Positions 24,101 through 34,847 of a stretch of DNA of 64,000 nt are shown here, one piece after another. Numbering within the stretch: the first letter of the stretch is position 1; each line of letters starts with the position of its first letter. Under the pieces are notes generated by a model. That model did no database searches. It saw only the letters and a list, made by a program, of their open reading frames with translations, and had not been told where the DNA came from. The DNA lies in the NCBI GenBank assembly GCA_951812925.1, contig OX638371.1, positions 113,483,124 to 113,547,123 on the forward strand, given 5' to 3'. The translations under genes were made by a program, and so were the position numbers. This DNA comes from Calliopum simillimum (Eukaryota; Arthropoda; Insecta; Diptera; Lauxaniidae).

Positions 24101-27100
24101 AAAACCGAATGGGGTTGGGTTTTTATGATGCTAAATTTTGAGTTCAGATATTATTTAATGCTTAACTCTTAATTACCAAAAGTTAAGAGCAGTCTTGGTC
24201 AAGACCAAGACCAAGACTATAGTAGTCTTGAAATTATATCAGCGTCTTGGTCTTGTCCTCAAAAAAAAAAAAACCAAGACCACGACTAATTTTGCTCATC
24301 ACTAGTTTTAGTAGTGTGTGAACTATATCCATTTCCATTTTCGCTTATTTATATGGATATAGGATCCAGTCAACATCTGGCTAGAAATTTATTTTTTTTT
24401 TTACATTTAAGGAAATGATGGAGGAACATTTGACTTAAAGATTTTCAGTTTTGTTGTTGTTGGCCAGAATAAAGTTTGCAAGGCATTATGTACTTAGCTG
24501 ATTTGCGTTTTCCTAGCATGACGAAAATAGTGTTAGAAACAGGAATATAAGTTTCCATCTTGATAAAATATTGAAACACTTCAATTGTTATCGCCTTAGT
24601 ATATTCTTAGCACCAAAACAATCAGTTTAGTGTTATCAAACTTATATATGTCATTATTTCATAATATTTATATATTTCAATGTATTCGCAAATCTTTTCA
24701 ATGGCAGCTAGAATTTTAGAGTTCAAGAGCTTTATATCAGATAATAATAATTTTTTCAATTTAGCTGCTTAATCGGCATTCAACAAACAATTGACCAAAT
24801 ATTTGATCATAAATATGCTCACGGCATCAAATTAACTGACCATTGATTATATGATAATGATCACCAAAAACTGGAATTCGCTTTGGGTTTGTAAAACTTA
24901 GCCAAAGCAAACATTTACTTAAGACATGTAAATCACCCGTAAAAATTTTTAAGTTAACACGAGATTTTTTATTTTTTTGCTATAACAACAATAATTGTTG
25001 CTATTAACTACAAATGTATGAGATTGTTGATTAACTGAAGTTTTGTACGTTGCACACTGGTCGGAAAATCAAAAAAGCTGGTCAAAATCGAAAAATAAAG
25101 TTGTTGTTTTTGCACTTTTAATTATTGGTAATGGTAGAATATTATCTACTTTGCTCGTTTCAGTGGTCGGAAAGACATCTGTGCCTAAAAAACTCTTCTC
25201 GTTTGAGTTTGAAGTTCATCTATTCTTGCGAAGAATTTTTTTATTTTTTTTAATATAAAGCGTCTCAGTAAACAAGTGGAAAAAATAACTTCTACTCATC
25301 TTTTTGCAATGTAACGAAATGGAGTCTCTCAGTGAATGTTTATTTAATATGTTTCTCAAATCCATAGCGTTTTATCTCGTTCACAATTTATGTAAATAGG
25401 CAACTGTTTCGTGAAAATATGTACACAAAAAAATTGTTGAAGCGGTTTCTAATATGATAAATGTTATAGCATCCACGGCCATCCGTCTAGTTTCTACATG
25501 CATCTTATTCAGGGTACATTTTTCTACAAACCTGTAAAAAAATTAGCTGCCCCGAGGTGCCTCTGAAAAAGATATTAGGACTTTTGTAAAGTATTTCATT
25601 TTCGTAATAAATGATCCCAAAAACAAAACTTTCGTAGATAAAGATGCTGTTCAGCATATTTTGACCGAAATTTTGGATGTGCCATTTTGTGTTACAAAAA
25701 TTAATTTCATATTTCCAATCAGCGACCTCAAAAACCGCAATAACTCTCTTCTTATTGAATAATATAGTTTTGCACTAAACGCCCATGTACCGTTCTAGGT
25801 GGTAATGAATGCAGCTTAGCAGTATTTAGTCCACCATTTTGGATCCGCCATTTTGTTTTTTTTGAAAATAAATTTCATATTCGTAATAAGCATCATCACA
25901 AACCTAAAATTACCGACTTTCGTGAGAATATTTTTGGTTAAGCATTATTTGTGCACCATTGTGGATCCGCATCATCAAAAACCCCTTATTAGCGACATTC
26001 AGAATTTTGGCCAGCTTTTTCGATTTTCCGACCACTGTGCGTTGTATCGCTTAATTATTGATCGATCTTGTATGATTGTGTTGTTCGAAATTGTTATTTT
26101 TATTGCTAATTTTTTTTTTTTTTTTTGTGTTATTTATCTTGTTATGACTTAAGGGTGTTATCACTTAAAATAATGACTTACATACATAATTAACTTCATA
26201 TCGAATAAATCAACAAATCTGCCAAAGCTCTAATTGGCTTTTTTTTTTCTTTTTGTTTTGAATACACGAAGAAGTTGTTCATGGCTTGATTTGCACATGC
26301 TATGCCAAACTGATTTTAAACATAGCTTTTTTTATATTTTAATTTTTTGAGATGAAAACATTCGTTTGGTCTTCAAAAAAAATATGACTTTAATGTACCC
26401 ACACTTTATGGCTAGCGAAGCAATTGTTGTACCCGGTTTTTTTTTTTCATTTGAAAAAGTAATATTCAATTTTATTAAACACTGACTGCAAATTACATCA
26501 TTCATTACATCATATTAACATTTTAGTGAATATCTAACATCGATTTTATTGAGCATAGTATTTTAGCAGAACTGAGTTCAAAAAATATAGACCATTTTGA
26601 ACTATTTTAGACTGAAAAGACTAAGGTCCCTATTGCGGCTGTCGATTTGCGATAAAATCGATGGCCATCGATTGTTTCTACTAGCCCTATCTTTGAAACC
26701 TCTGCACCGATTTGAATAATGTTTTCACCACTTCAATGACATGAAAGATATAAATCAGTAGAATCGGTGATGTAGTTTCAAAGATAGGGCTAGAAGAAAA
26801 AATCGATGGCCATCGATTTTACCGCAAATCGATAACCGCAATAGGGGCCTAATTCATTTTTTCTAAAAACTATTTTCACCATATTGTATAAAAATGAGAC
26901 CGAAGCAGAAATGATATGAAAATCTTCACTGAAATAATTACAGGATACTTAAGAATCGAATACCACCTAAAGAGATGAATCTGTTAGAGGACGATTATAT
27001 GGAAACCATTGGAAGATTCAAACATCAGTGACTAGATTTAGAAATAGTCGAGAACAGTTGTTATATTGTAGAAAAGCCTTTAAATGACAATCAGAAAGTT

Positions 27101-28462
27101 TCCGCATTTGTACTTATTTCAAATGTTCAAACTTCGAAGTGAAGTTTATTTAAAAAAGTTGAATTACTAAGTCGTTACTCAGAGAAGCCGCAGTTTTATG
27201 CTTGATTTATTTTATACTTGCATTCGTAAGTATGTATGTAAATATGTATATGAATCACAAATTTAGATTAATTATCACGACAGTTGTGTTAAATTTAAAT
27301 TTATTTTTAATAAATGAATTAACGCATTTTATTAACATTTTAGCTCCGGAAGCAGCAATTTATTTACATTTCATAAATACAACGATATTCTTTTAAGCAT
27401 TTAGGTAGTCATGAACAACAATTTTCTTTGTAGAAAGTAGCTTTTTTTAATTAAACAACGAAAAACAACACTTTTAAGTAGTTTCATCCGATATTCTTAT
27501 ATTACAAATGAGTCGTCCAAATGCAAAAGCAGTTAAAAACAAGAAATTTTTTTTTTTGGGATATTGGTATTTTCGGACAGCTAGAGAGCTAACGAGTCCA
27601 AAAATACCAACATGAAAAAATGCATTTGTATTGGGGCGATTCAAATATTAAAAAAAAATATGGAAAAATTCCAAACAATTTTGAATATGTAAATGCAAAC
27701 GGTCCAGATGCTAGGCCAGCTAATACTTAATTAATGTATGTCCACTTAAAAATATTTAATTATGAAAACATTAATAGAATAATCAATTAAGTGGTAGCTG
27801 CATTTTAAATATAACTAAGTATATTATATGCTTAAGTAGTCAGTTCTTAATCGCTTAGAGACATAGATACTCGCCTATGCATACAATTAAACTCGTGTTT
27901 GTCTGAAAGGCCTGAACAGCTGCAACAATTGACAAATATTGAAACAACAGGTTCTACACTTGTATAAATGGGTTAATTCTATAGATTTAGTTACTGTATT
28001 AAATTGATTTATAGTCTTTCCTACACAGAATATAATATTTACATATAAAATGACACTATAGATTTAAGATCACTACACTCATAAGAACTGTTTTGATTTT
28101 TTATTTGTTTCCAGGGCTATTTTTTTTATATTTTGTGTTTACTCGTGACTTGTATATTACATATGTTATTTGTTGTAGTTGTAAATATATTTGTATTATA
28201 CTTTCACCTAAAAATTATATGTACTTACTTGATGATAACTATCCGCTGTTACATCCGCATTTGATTGATCCACTATTTTCTCTGCATGATTGTGTGTGAG
28301 ATAATCCCATATCGATTCTCCCTTATCGTCAGCGTTCCAACCGCCTTCGATTTGATATGATGATGAACCAACACCCCATAAGAAATCGTTTGGGAATCGT
28401 CGTTGATTACTTTGATTTGTTATTGTGATGCTGAAATATGAAAAAAAAAACATTAAAGACAT
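18158..28462 (-). CDS. glycoside hydrolase family 1 beta-glucosidase (myrosinase/lactase-like)
   Basis: Spans five readable exons, 5' to 3': 28,430 (or 28,462)-28,229; 21,782-21,210; 21,129-20,818; 18,748-18,510; 18,434-18,158. Every junction has GT/AG and the frame is kept throughout. GH1 landmarks in order: [20 protein letters not shown] (N-terminal strand), [10 protein letters not shown], the acid/base glutamate in TTINEPW (codon 21,462-21,464), the nucleophile in TIVTENG (18,671-18,673), and [12 protein letters not shown] before FGMYHVDF. The product hydrolyses beta-glycosidic bonds by the retaining mechanism; the substrate cannot be told from sequence. Visible length is about 534-544 residues, full size for the family. 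The C-terminus is hydrophobic ([11 protein letters not shown] after a small-residue SSSGG), suggesting a GPI signal or membrane anchor. The first exon is uncertain: an ATG at 28,462 gives [15 protein letters not shown], a possible short signal peptide, but the same bases form a good polypyrimidine tract and CAG acceptor at 28,431. D. melanogaster CG9701 is the likely orthologue. Confidence 0.9.
19537..19929. repeat. direct duplication of a ~145-bp block
   Basis: Sequence from ACAATAAAATATGGACAATT to GATCCCATTCTTAAC occurs at 19,538-19,681 and again at 19,786-19,929, differing at roughly a dozen positions. The spacer between them is itself built from repeated TCTATAGTCTATGGTC-like words (19,682-19,780). 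Confidence 0.8.
20040..20285. repeat. CAAGAC-rich dispersed element, copy A
   Basis: Contains serial GACCAAGACCAAGAC words (20,165-20,275) and ends TTGCTCATCACTA. The upstream part, with TTAAGAACCCAACTGC and CTCAATTATCTCTAGAAAC, matches in inverted orientation the interior of copy B (24,004-24,302), while both copies end alike. Confidence 0.65.
23160..23950. repeat. tandem array of ~140-150-bp units
   Basis: A core of the form CCCGGGRTGACCCC-AGAT, followed by AAATGTATGAC and a T-rich and C-rich tail, recurs at about 23,168, 23,317, 23,410, 23,562, 23,724 and 23,875. Alternate units resemble each other more (those with CTACAAAATCCATATTTTGA before the core), so a ~240-290-bp higher-order dimer is likely. 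It is unusually C-rich for this intron. Confidence 0.75.
24004..24302. repeat. CAAGAC-rich dispersed element, copy B
   Basis: Starts AGTCTTGGACATTGAGTCTT and ends with ACCAAGACCACGACTAATTT then TGCTCATCACTA. Long CTTGGTC/GACCAAG stretches at both ends are inverted relative to each other, so it can fold back. Its interior is homologous to copy A at 20,040. Confidence 0.65.
25053..26039. mobile_element. Transib-like non-autonomous DNA transposon (987 bp)
   Basis: Terminal inverted repeats of about 36 bp with about three mismatches begin CACACTGGTCGGAAAATC (left) and CACAGTGGTCGGAAAATC (right, minus). Both ends are flanked by the 5-bp direct repeat CGTTG (25,048-25,052 and 26,040-26,044). A CACWRTG-type start and a 5-bp G/C-bearing duplication are the hallmarks of the Transib superfamily; the right end is identical to the V(D)J RSS heptamer CACAGTG. 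No transposase is encoded. The interior repeats the phrase GGATCCGCCATTTTG/GTGGATCCGCATCATC. Confidence 0.65.
26626..26849. mobile_element. Harbinger-like palindromic MITE (224 bp, TAA TSD)
   Basis: Ends GGTCCCTATTGCGG and GGCCCCTATTGCGG (inverted) are flanked by TAA on both sides (26,623-26,625 and 26,850-26,852). The arms pair over about 90 bp, including the internal palindrome ATCGATGGCCATCGAT. A TWA duplication with G-rich ends fits PIF/Harbinger. Confidence 0.75.
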
Positions 28463-28834
28463 AAATTTAAATTTTATTTGAATTTAGAAAAAAGTTGTAC
28501 AGAGAGGAAAACTTAAAGCTCTTCTGTAGAAAGTGTTGAAAAAGAATATACATTTTTTTGGAGACATTTAAGTATTAAATTTGCGTAATTTCTTATATAA
28601 AAAAACTTTTCATTTAAAAAACAAACAGAGAAAAAATTATTTGGATTACATAAATGGTTTGCCAAAATCCTCGGAAAATGTGTAAGTTGGCTACGTCTAG
28701 CTACGCCTTTCAACTATTTAAAAAAGAAAGGTGACAATCTACTCTTTCAAATAAATTCAAAAAAATCGACATATTTCCAGCTAATCATTCAATTCATCAA
28801 TTTTCTGCCAAAATAATATGTAAGCAACTGTATA

Positions 28835-28982
28835 TGTGACTTGGTCTATGAAAAAGGGGCTTACGTGCAAAAAAAGAAAATTTCGTCAAAACAGCTGGAA
28901 AACGGTCAATTTATGCGAATCGGCAAAAAATTGGGAAATTTTTTTTTGACACGTAAGCACCCTTTTCATAGACCAGGTCACA
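28835..28982. mobile_element. 148-bp palindromic MITE (TA TSD)
   Basis: Ends TGTGACTTGGTCTATGAAAA and, inverted, TGTGACCTGGTCTATGAAAA are followed by GGGxCTTACGTG in both arms; TA sits directly outside each end (28,833-28,834 and 28,983-28,984). Likely a Tc1/mariner-derived MITE. Confidence 0.75.
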
Positions 28983-29483
28983 TATGTTACGCTTACCTAT
29001 GGAAATAATGTGTTGCATACCTTTAGGGATAAAGATTTCAGTTCACTTTCTATGGGTGGTAGGCGTGTCCGTTGACATATCACGCCCATTTTTAGCTATT
29101 TCTTAACTAGCTACATCTAATTAAGCATGCGAAGTTTCATTGTGGTATTGTGGTAAGAGCACTCCAAGGATTAAACGACAGTGATCTTCTACACATTTTG
29201 GGATTTTCTTCATCTTTTCTTAATCAAAAACTCGGATCATCAAAATCATTGTTTATTTCAATTTCCCGACAAAATTATACTTTTGGGAAAAATTTTTTTA
29301 AAATAATCAATAAAATTCGAATACGTAAAAAATCGGTATGCAAAATATTGATGAAAAATTGATAAATACAATTGAGCCCTTTCTGCGAGCTGTGTCTTCT
29401 TCAGTCGGGCATCGTCCAATAATAATTATTCCCTATACCAAGGGCATATTCACTTTATCCTTCCGTTCGTTACGCAGAAAAGG

Positions 29484-30090
29484 AGGCGTGGCAGATATAG
29501 AAAAGTATATATATTCTTGATCAGCATTACCTCCTGAGTCGATAAAGCCATGTCCGTCTGTCTGACTGGCTGGGTGTATGTGGAAATGCATTTTTTTGGA
29601 AAAACTGAGAAAGATAATTCAATGAAATTTGGTACACTGCCTCCGTGATCAAAGTTAGCTCGTAATATTGAAAATGAGCAAAATCGGTCAACGGACATCC
29701 AAAAAATATATTCAAAATGCAACTTTAGGAGTATTTTTTACTAAAATGTAACCAAAATACATATAAATACTACGAATTGTAAGCGCAAGCTCTGAGAAAA
29801 AACTGGTCGAATTCAGACAAGAGAGCGTGGCACCTCCCATATAAGCAAACGCTTCAAAACGCTATACTGAAAGCGTTTTTGGAGATAATCGAACCAAATT
29901 TGTCTCATACACTAAGAATCATAAATGCGAGCTCACAATAAAAATTGGGTGAATTCGGACAAGGGAGCGTGGCACCTCCCATATAAGCAAAAGTTACAAA
30001 ATGCTATATTGAAAGAGTTTTTTGAGATCACCCAACTAAGTTTCACTCAAATACTAAGGACTATAAATAAATGCACGCTCTGAGCCAAAA
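29484..30090 (+). repeat. dispersed repeat, inverted copy of 9,005-9,553
   Basis: Starts in the AGGCGTGGCAGATATAGAAA module, continues through TATATATTCTTGATCAGCAT and CCATGTCCGTCTGTC, then TTTGGTACACTGCCTCCGTG and AAAATCGGTCAACGGACATC. It ends in two ~139-bp tandem units each containing GAGCGTGGCACCTCCCATAT. A shorter relative of the first modules sits inside the foldback at 53,190-53,400. Confidence 0.75.
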
Positions 30091-31585
30091 CGAGACGAAA
30101 AATAATATTTCTTGTTTAATTAATTTGTTTCATCATTGCGTACGTCCTAGGATATGCAATGCTGAAATTAAATGATGCTTCTCATGAGAACTTGCTGCTG
30201 AAAAATTAATGCTTATGGAAGCTTTTTAATGTGCTCTTTTTCCCCTTGGGTAATGGCAACCTCTAAACTTTTCTTTAAAAGATTTGTTTGTATCGATGAC
30301 GTAAAACACATGCAACTACTAAGTTGCAACAATTATTCGCAAATAATAATAATAAATTATTATTTTAAGTATTATTTGATTTCTTTTTAACTTTATTCTG
30401 AATGCTGTTTTTTATTTCTTTTTTTAAATTGCAGTTAAAGAGCAAATGATACTAGAAGTTAAGAATTAAAATATCTTTTAACTTGTTTATATATACCCAA
30501 TAAATGCTTTATTTTCTAAGATATATAACAGCACATACTAAGTACATACTCATCCGCTTAATAATAACGATAAGGATAGTCGCACAGAAAAGTAAAGAAA
30601 TATATATGGGGAGTTCCACGGCAAATAGCCACCATTTATTGAGTTTATTAGTCAGAAGACTAAACAGACTTTTGAGTCAAATTATACGATTTTAAAATTT
30701 TTTTATTTTGTAAAAAGACCGAAAATTTCTAGCGTTTATACCTTGAACAAAGGAAGTTTTAGCTATTTTCCGAAAGTTAATTTTACAGCGAGATGTTGTA
30801 TTTTTCAACTGTATAAGGTCGCCAAAAAACGACTATACTCTTAGCGACTGTCATATATTGATAACTGCATTTTCTTCAAAACTTATCTTATAAAAATGCT
30901 TAGCAATTAAACAACTCATTACATATGCATTTGAATTAATTTTCATATGTACGAGTATTTACTTAAAGATTCTTGTTGACCATCTGTGACAAATGTTGCT
31001 GCTGAATACCGCGTTATCACACATTTCACGGGTATTAGCATAACATAGAATCATTTTAATAAACAACATACTTGTGTATGTACGCATTAATGTTGTTGCA
31101 AAGAACACTTTTTGCTTTGTTTTTGATGAATAATAAACAAATAAATTTTATTTTGCACAATAATAAATAAAGCTCAGTTAATTGTAAAATTTAAAAACCA
31201 AGTTCAAATGATTTTTTTTTTTCTTTTTTTTTGTTTTGTCATGGCATGACAATGACAACAGTGGCGGCCAACACTTTTATTGCATTAACTGACATGGCAA
31301 CAACACTAATCTACATACAGTGGTACAGCGCACGGGGCGAAACTTTGAAAAGACAGGCTCTTAAGGTTTTTCGATTTTGTATAACTTGTTCTGGAATTCA
31401 TTATATCATCGGAACTGAGACTAATATGATAGACAGACGATAGCGCTTATCCGCATTGTGAATAATCCCCTTCTCAATACGCATCGACTCTACTACTAAT
31501 GCATGAAATCAAAGTGGATTAGTATTGAATTGAGCAATTTCAGTATGGTAACCCTGTCAATAATTGTAATAGATTGTAACAATTT

Positions 31586-32252
31586 CCCGATCAAAAAAAG
31601 TATATCAAAAATATATCAAAATGATATCCAAAATTTGTCAGTGACATACAAGATTTTGATAAAAAAAGGATATCACAGTGATATACGGAATGTAACGCTT
31701 TTTGTATATCACCATGATATCAAAAAAAGATATCAAAATGATATCAAAAAAAGATATCAAAATGATATCAGAAAAAGATATCAAAATGATATCAAAAAAA
31801 GATATCAAACTGATATACAAAAATTGTATATCAATGATATACAAAATTTGTATATCATTTTGATATCCATTTCTGATACAAAATTGACATAACCAAATTT
31901 TGCAATATTGTATTTGATCGTCGGCAAGTTTTTAGAAATTGCCCGCATGCAGCAAATGAAAGTGTCGGTTTTTTTAACTCAATTATATTTTTGTGCTTTT
32001 CACTAATTTCATTAGAAAATTAACTTATTCACTAAAATTAGCTGCGCGTTCGTCTTCTATAATTATCTTAAAATAAAATTCACAAACGAAAACGTAATAT
32101 TTGACATATCAGCAGCTGATAAATTCATGATATCAAAAATATATCAAAATGATATACAAAAAATGGATATCAGCGGCTGATACATTTTTGATATCATTTT
32201 GATATACATTTCTGATACAATGACAAGAACTTGACAAGTTTTTTTGATCGGG
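31586..32252. mobile_element. GATATC-rich non-autonomous element with CCCGATCAAAAAAA ends
   Basis: CCCGATCAAAAAAA at 31,586 is matched inverted by TTTTTTTGATCGGG ending at 32,252. Inside, 31,710-31,830 is an array of about four 24-bp units alternating GATATCAAAAT and GATATCAAAAAAA, and TATATCA/TGATATA words fill both halves. The array creates a 129-codon open frame that has no real coding character. No clear target duplication was found. Confidence 0.6.
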
Positions 32253-32338
32253 TTGAGAGAAACAAAACATCTGATAGTCAATTTTGAAGTCAGTTTATTA
32301 AATTTATAAAAGTCACTTCATTGAAAACAATTTAAATA

Positions 32339-33250
32339 CAGTCTGTTAAATAAGAGCGTGGTCACGATTACTCGCGATCGGTAAAGTATAATGCTGTAAT
32401 TTTTTTTTCTCACACAGAGGGCAGTATTGTCCTTCATGCTTCGTGAAAGTGAATCAGCTGACCACTGTTTTCAATGCGTTCTCAGCATTTTTCCAAAATG
32501 AGTACCGCTTACGCGTCGCGCTTTGAAGCCGTTTTTTTGTGTTTGCACCCCAAAGGTCCCAAAATGACCCAAGCGGCGGCTGCGAAGTATATGCAAAAGT
32601 CGAAACAGTTTGTGAGTAAGTGGGTGAATCGCTTCAAAGAAGTAAAAAATGTCGATGACTTTCCAAATCGCGGGTCTGTCGGTGTAGTGACGGAAAAACA
32701 GGAAAAACTGATCTGTGCTCTATTTTCGAAAAATCCAACATTAACTTTGCGTGAAGGTGCTTCGAAATTGTCCCAAAAAGGTTTGAATATCTCCCACGGA
32801 ACTATTCGTAATCATTTGATTGCAAATAGTGTGAAATACCGAAGTACTTTGCAAAAACCGATGCTCAGTGAAAAACATGTCCAAAAACATCTTGAATGGG
32901 CCAAAGACAATTTGGATCGTGACTGGGGCAACGTTATCTTCACTGATGAATCCTCTTTTTGGGCCTTTCCTATCATCAGGCATGCCTGGACCCTGGACCC
33001 TGCAACTTGAAACAGCTGGTTCGACGCATTCACAAAATTTGGAGGTCGTTTTCAGAAGAGTATGCGCAAAATCTTGTTCAAAGTATGTCGCGAAGATGTC
33101 AAGCTATAATTGATGCTGGGGGTGATTGGACCTGCTATTGATGTATTTGCATTGAAGTTTTCGATCAAATAAATCAATATTAAAAAGAATTTTTGCAATG
33201 GGTATTTTCATTTTCTCACAACAATGACCACGCTCTTATTTAACAGACTG
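32339..33250 (+). mobile_element. Tc1-like element with internal deletion
   Basis: Terminal inverted repeats CAGTCTGTTAAATAAGAGCG at 32,339 and its inverse ending at 33,250, each flanked by TA (32,337-32,338; 33,251-33,252). Length is 912 bp, well short of the ~1.6 kb of complete Tc1 elements. The transposase inside is truncated (separate entry). Confidence 0.85.
32474..33141 (+). pseudogene. Tc1-like transposase, catalytic core deleted
   Basis: The frame from 32,474 (alternative start ATG at 32,498) runs 178 codons. It shows a paired-type DNA-binding N-terminus with two helix-turn-helix segments (MTQAAAAKYMQKSKQFVSKW near residue 31-50; LTLREGASKLSQKGLNISHG further on) and reaches the first catalytic Asp in VIFTDESSFW. 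Just after, sequence jumps to the C-terminal tail, which continues in another frame as IHKIWRSFSEEYAQNLVQSM and RCQAIIDAGGDWTCY to 33,141. The segment with the second Asp and the last acidic residue is absent. The DNA-binding half could still be made; catalysis could not. Confidence 0.8.
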
Positions 33251-33962
33251 TAAAAACAATAATGAGCAAAAGTGAGTTTTAAGATAAATAAAAAATGTAT
33301 TTGGGTAAAAACCAAATGAATTTTTTCATTTTAAGATGTGAATAAAAAGAAAGCGCACTATGTGAAGCGAGTGCGATGTGATCATGTAAAATGTAAAAAA
33401 TGTCGTCTGTCAGTGTAAAATTTTCAATTGCAACGCTTGTTAACGCTTAGCTGTCGTCTGTCTATGTTATAAACAACAATTAAATTTAAGAAGAAAAAAT
33501 ACTCGAATTTAAAATTTTAAATTACAAAAAATTGCACCTCATCAGCAATGGGTCAGAGGCGCCACTGTGAATATTTGCTTTATCATACAAAGTGTCAGTG
33601 TGATACATAAGTAGTATCACAGTTCTAATAAGCGCATTTCGTTTAGGTTCATTTCAAAACCACGTTAATTCAATTAAATCTTAAAATATGACGTTTATTT
33701 AATTACCCAAAAAACTTAATAATGTCAAGCTCAATTGATATTTAAGGTAATGTTACATTTTAAATGACGATTCAGCACAATAAATGCAAATATGCAAGTA
33801 AACAAATAATGAAATCTTTTGTTTAGTTTGTTAATCGGCGAGTCAAAAAAAAAAAAACAACAAACTCATCTAGTCTAAATAAGAGCACATCAACATGAAT
33901 TTGTCATACGTGTAGATGATATGACTACATGGACTCAGGAGGTGACGCTGATAAAGCATATA
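33251..33962. other. intergenic, nothing recognised
   Basis: AT-rich, short, between two TA-flanked elements. Confidence 0.4.
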
Positions 33963-34339
33963 TAGTTGCTCACAAAAGTATTCGGAATTGGAAATTTTTT
34001 TAAAGAATCATAAAATTTTTTAATTACGAATTAATTTTTTTGGAATCACTCTTATTAATTATAATTCGGTAAGTATCTAGTTTTATTTATTAAAATAAAC
34101 TTTCCTAAAACGTAACTTAAAACTGTAAAAAATAGCTTATAAGCAAAATCCTACTTAAATTCAATACACAAAAGTATTCGGAATTCCAAAAAATATGGCA
34201 ATATCTTAAACACGAAATCAAAGAATAATCCAAAAGTATTGGAGACACTCTTCAAATTCAACTTACAGTTAGTTTGGGGTAGCTCAGTTCTGTTTGTCAG
34301 TTTTTTTTTTAAACGAAAGACTTCGTTTTTTAGAAAAGT

Positions 34340-34720
34340 AAGATGGGAAGAAAATCAGAAGAAACCACTCTTGAATAAAAAAAATTATAACGCGTGAGGA
34401 CTGAAAAACCCTTTGGGAGATTATAAGAGGCGTTGGAAAAAGTATTTAAACTATCCACTGCATTATAGAAATAAAAAAAGCTCCATAATTCACATCGCTT
34501 TGGTAGGTTATCGAAACTAGACATTCGAGACTGGTCGGATATCATACGTAAAACTAAAATTCAACCACGTACTTCAGCAGTGGACATTAATAGAAACCTC
34601 ACTTAATATAACGGAGTAAAGATAAGTGATGAAACAGATCGCAGGACACTCAGAAATGCTAGTTATATTGGAAGAACTCAACGTTTCAAACCATTTATAA
34701 GTAAGGCCAACAGTAAAAAT
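34340..34720 (+). pseudogene. Tc1-like transposase N-terminus, left arm
   Basis: From ATGGGAAGAAAATC the plus strand reads MGRKSEETTLE, then after a stop KKIIT, REDxKTLWEIIRGVGKS, a damaged linker with several stops, and KISDETDRRTLRNASYIGRT-like text ending PFISKAN with frame shifts. This is the helix-turn-helix half of a Tc1-family transposase; no catalytic residues remain. The inverted copy at 34,848-35,232 differs at only a few percent of positions. Confidence 0.65.
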
Positions 34721-34847
34721 CGCTTATAGTTTACAAAAAGCACTTAAATTGCAACAAATCGTTTAAGTCAAGCGTTATTTTAAGAAACGAGACAAAATAT
34801 TATTTAAATTGTATCCATATTATATATGTAAGCGCTTCTTGCGGTTG

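Larger units (their letters stand above)
21783..28228 (-). other. GH1 intron between the first visible exon and the catalytic exon (6.4 kb)
   Basis: A large intron carrying a six-unit tandem array (23,160), a CAAGAC-rich element (24,004), a Transib-like element (25,053) and a Harbinger-like MITE (26,626). Between them no coding signal is seen. The donor is GTAAGT at 28,228-28,223 and the acceptor CTAG at 21,783. Confidence 0.8.
28463..31585. other. upstream of the GH1 first visible exon: repeats, no coding signal
   Basis: If the GH1 gene has a separate signal-peptide exon it should lie here or beyond on the minus strand; none could be identified. The region holds a 148-bp MITE and a dispersed repeat (listed). 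Confidence 0.4.

Noticed and set aside
31503..31892. 129-codon plus-strand frame
   Set aside because: Created by the GATATC repeat array; the peptide is a periodic Y/Q/N/D/I/K repeat.
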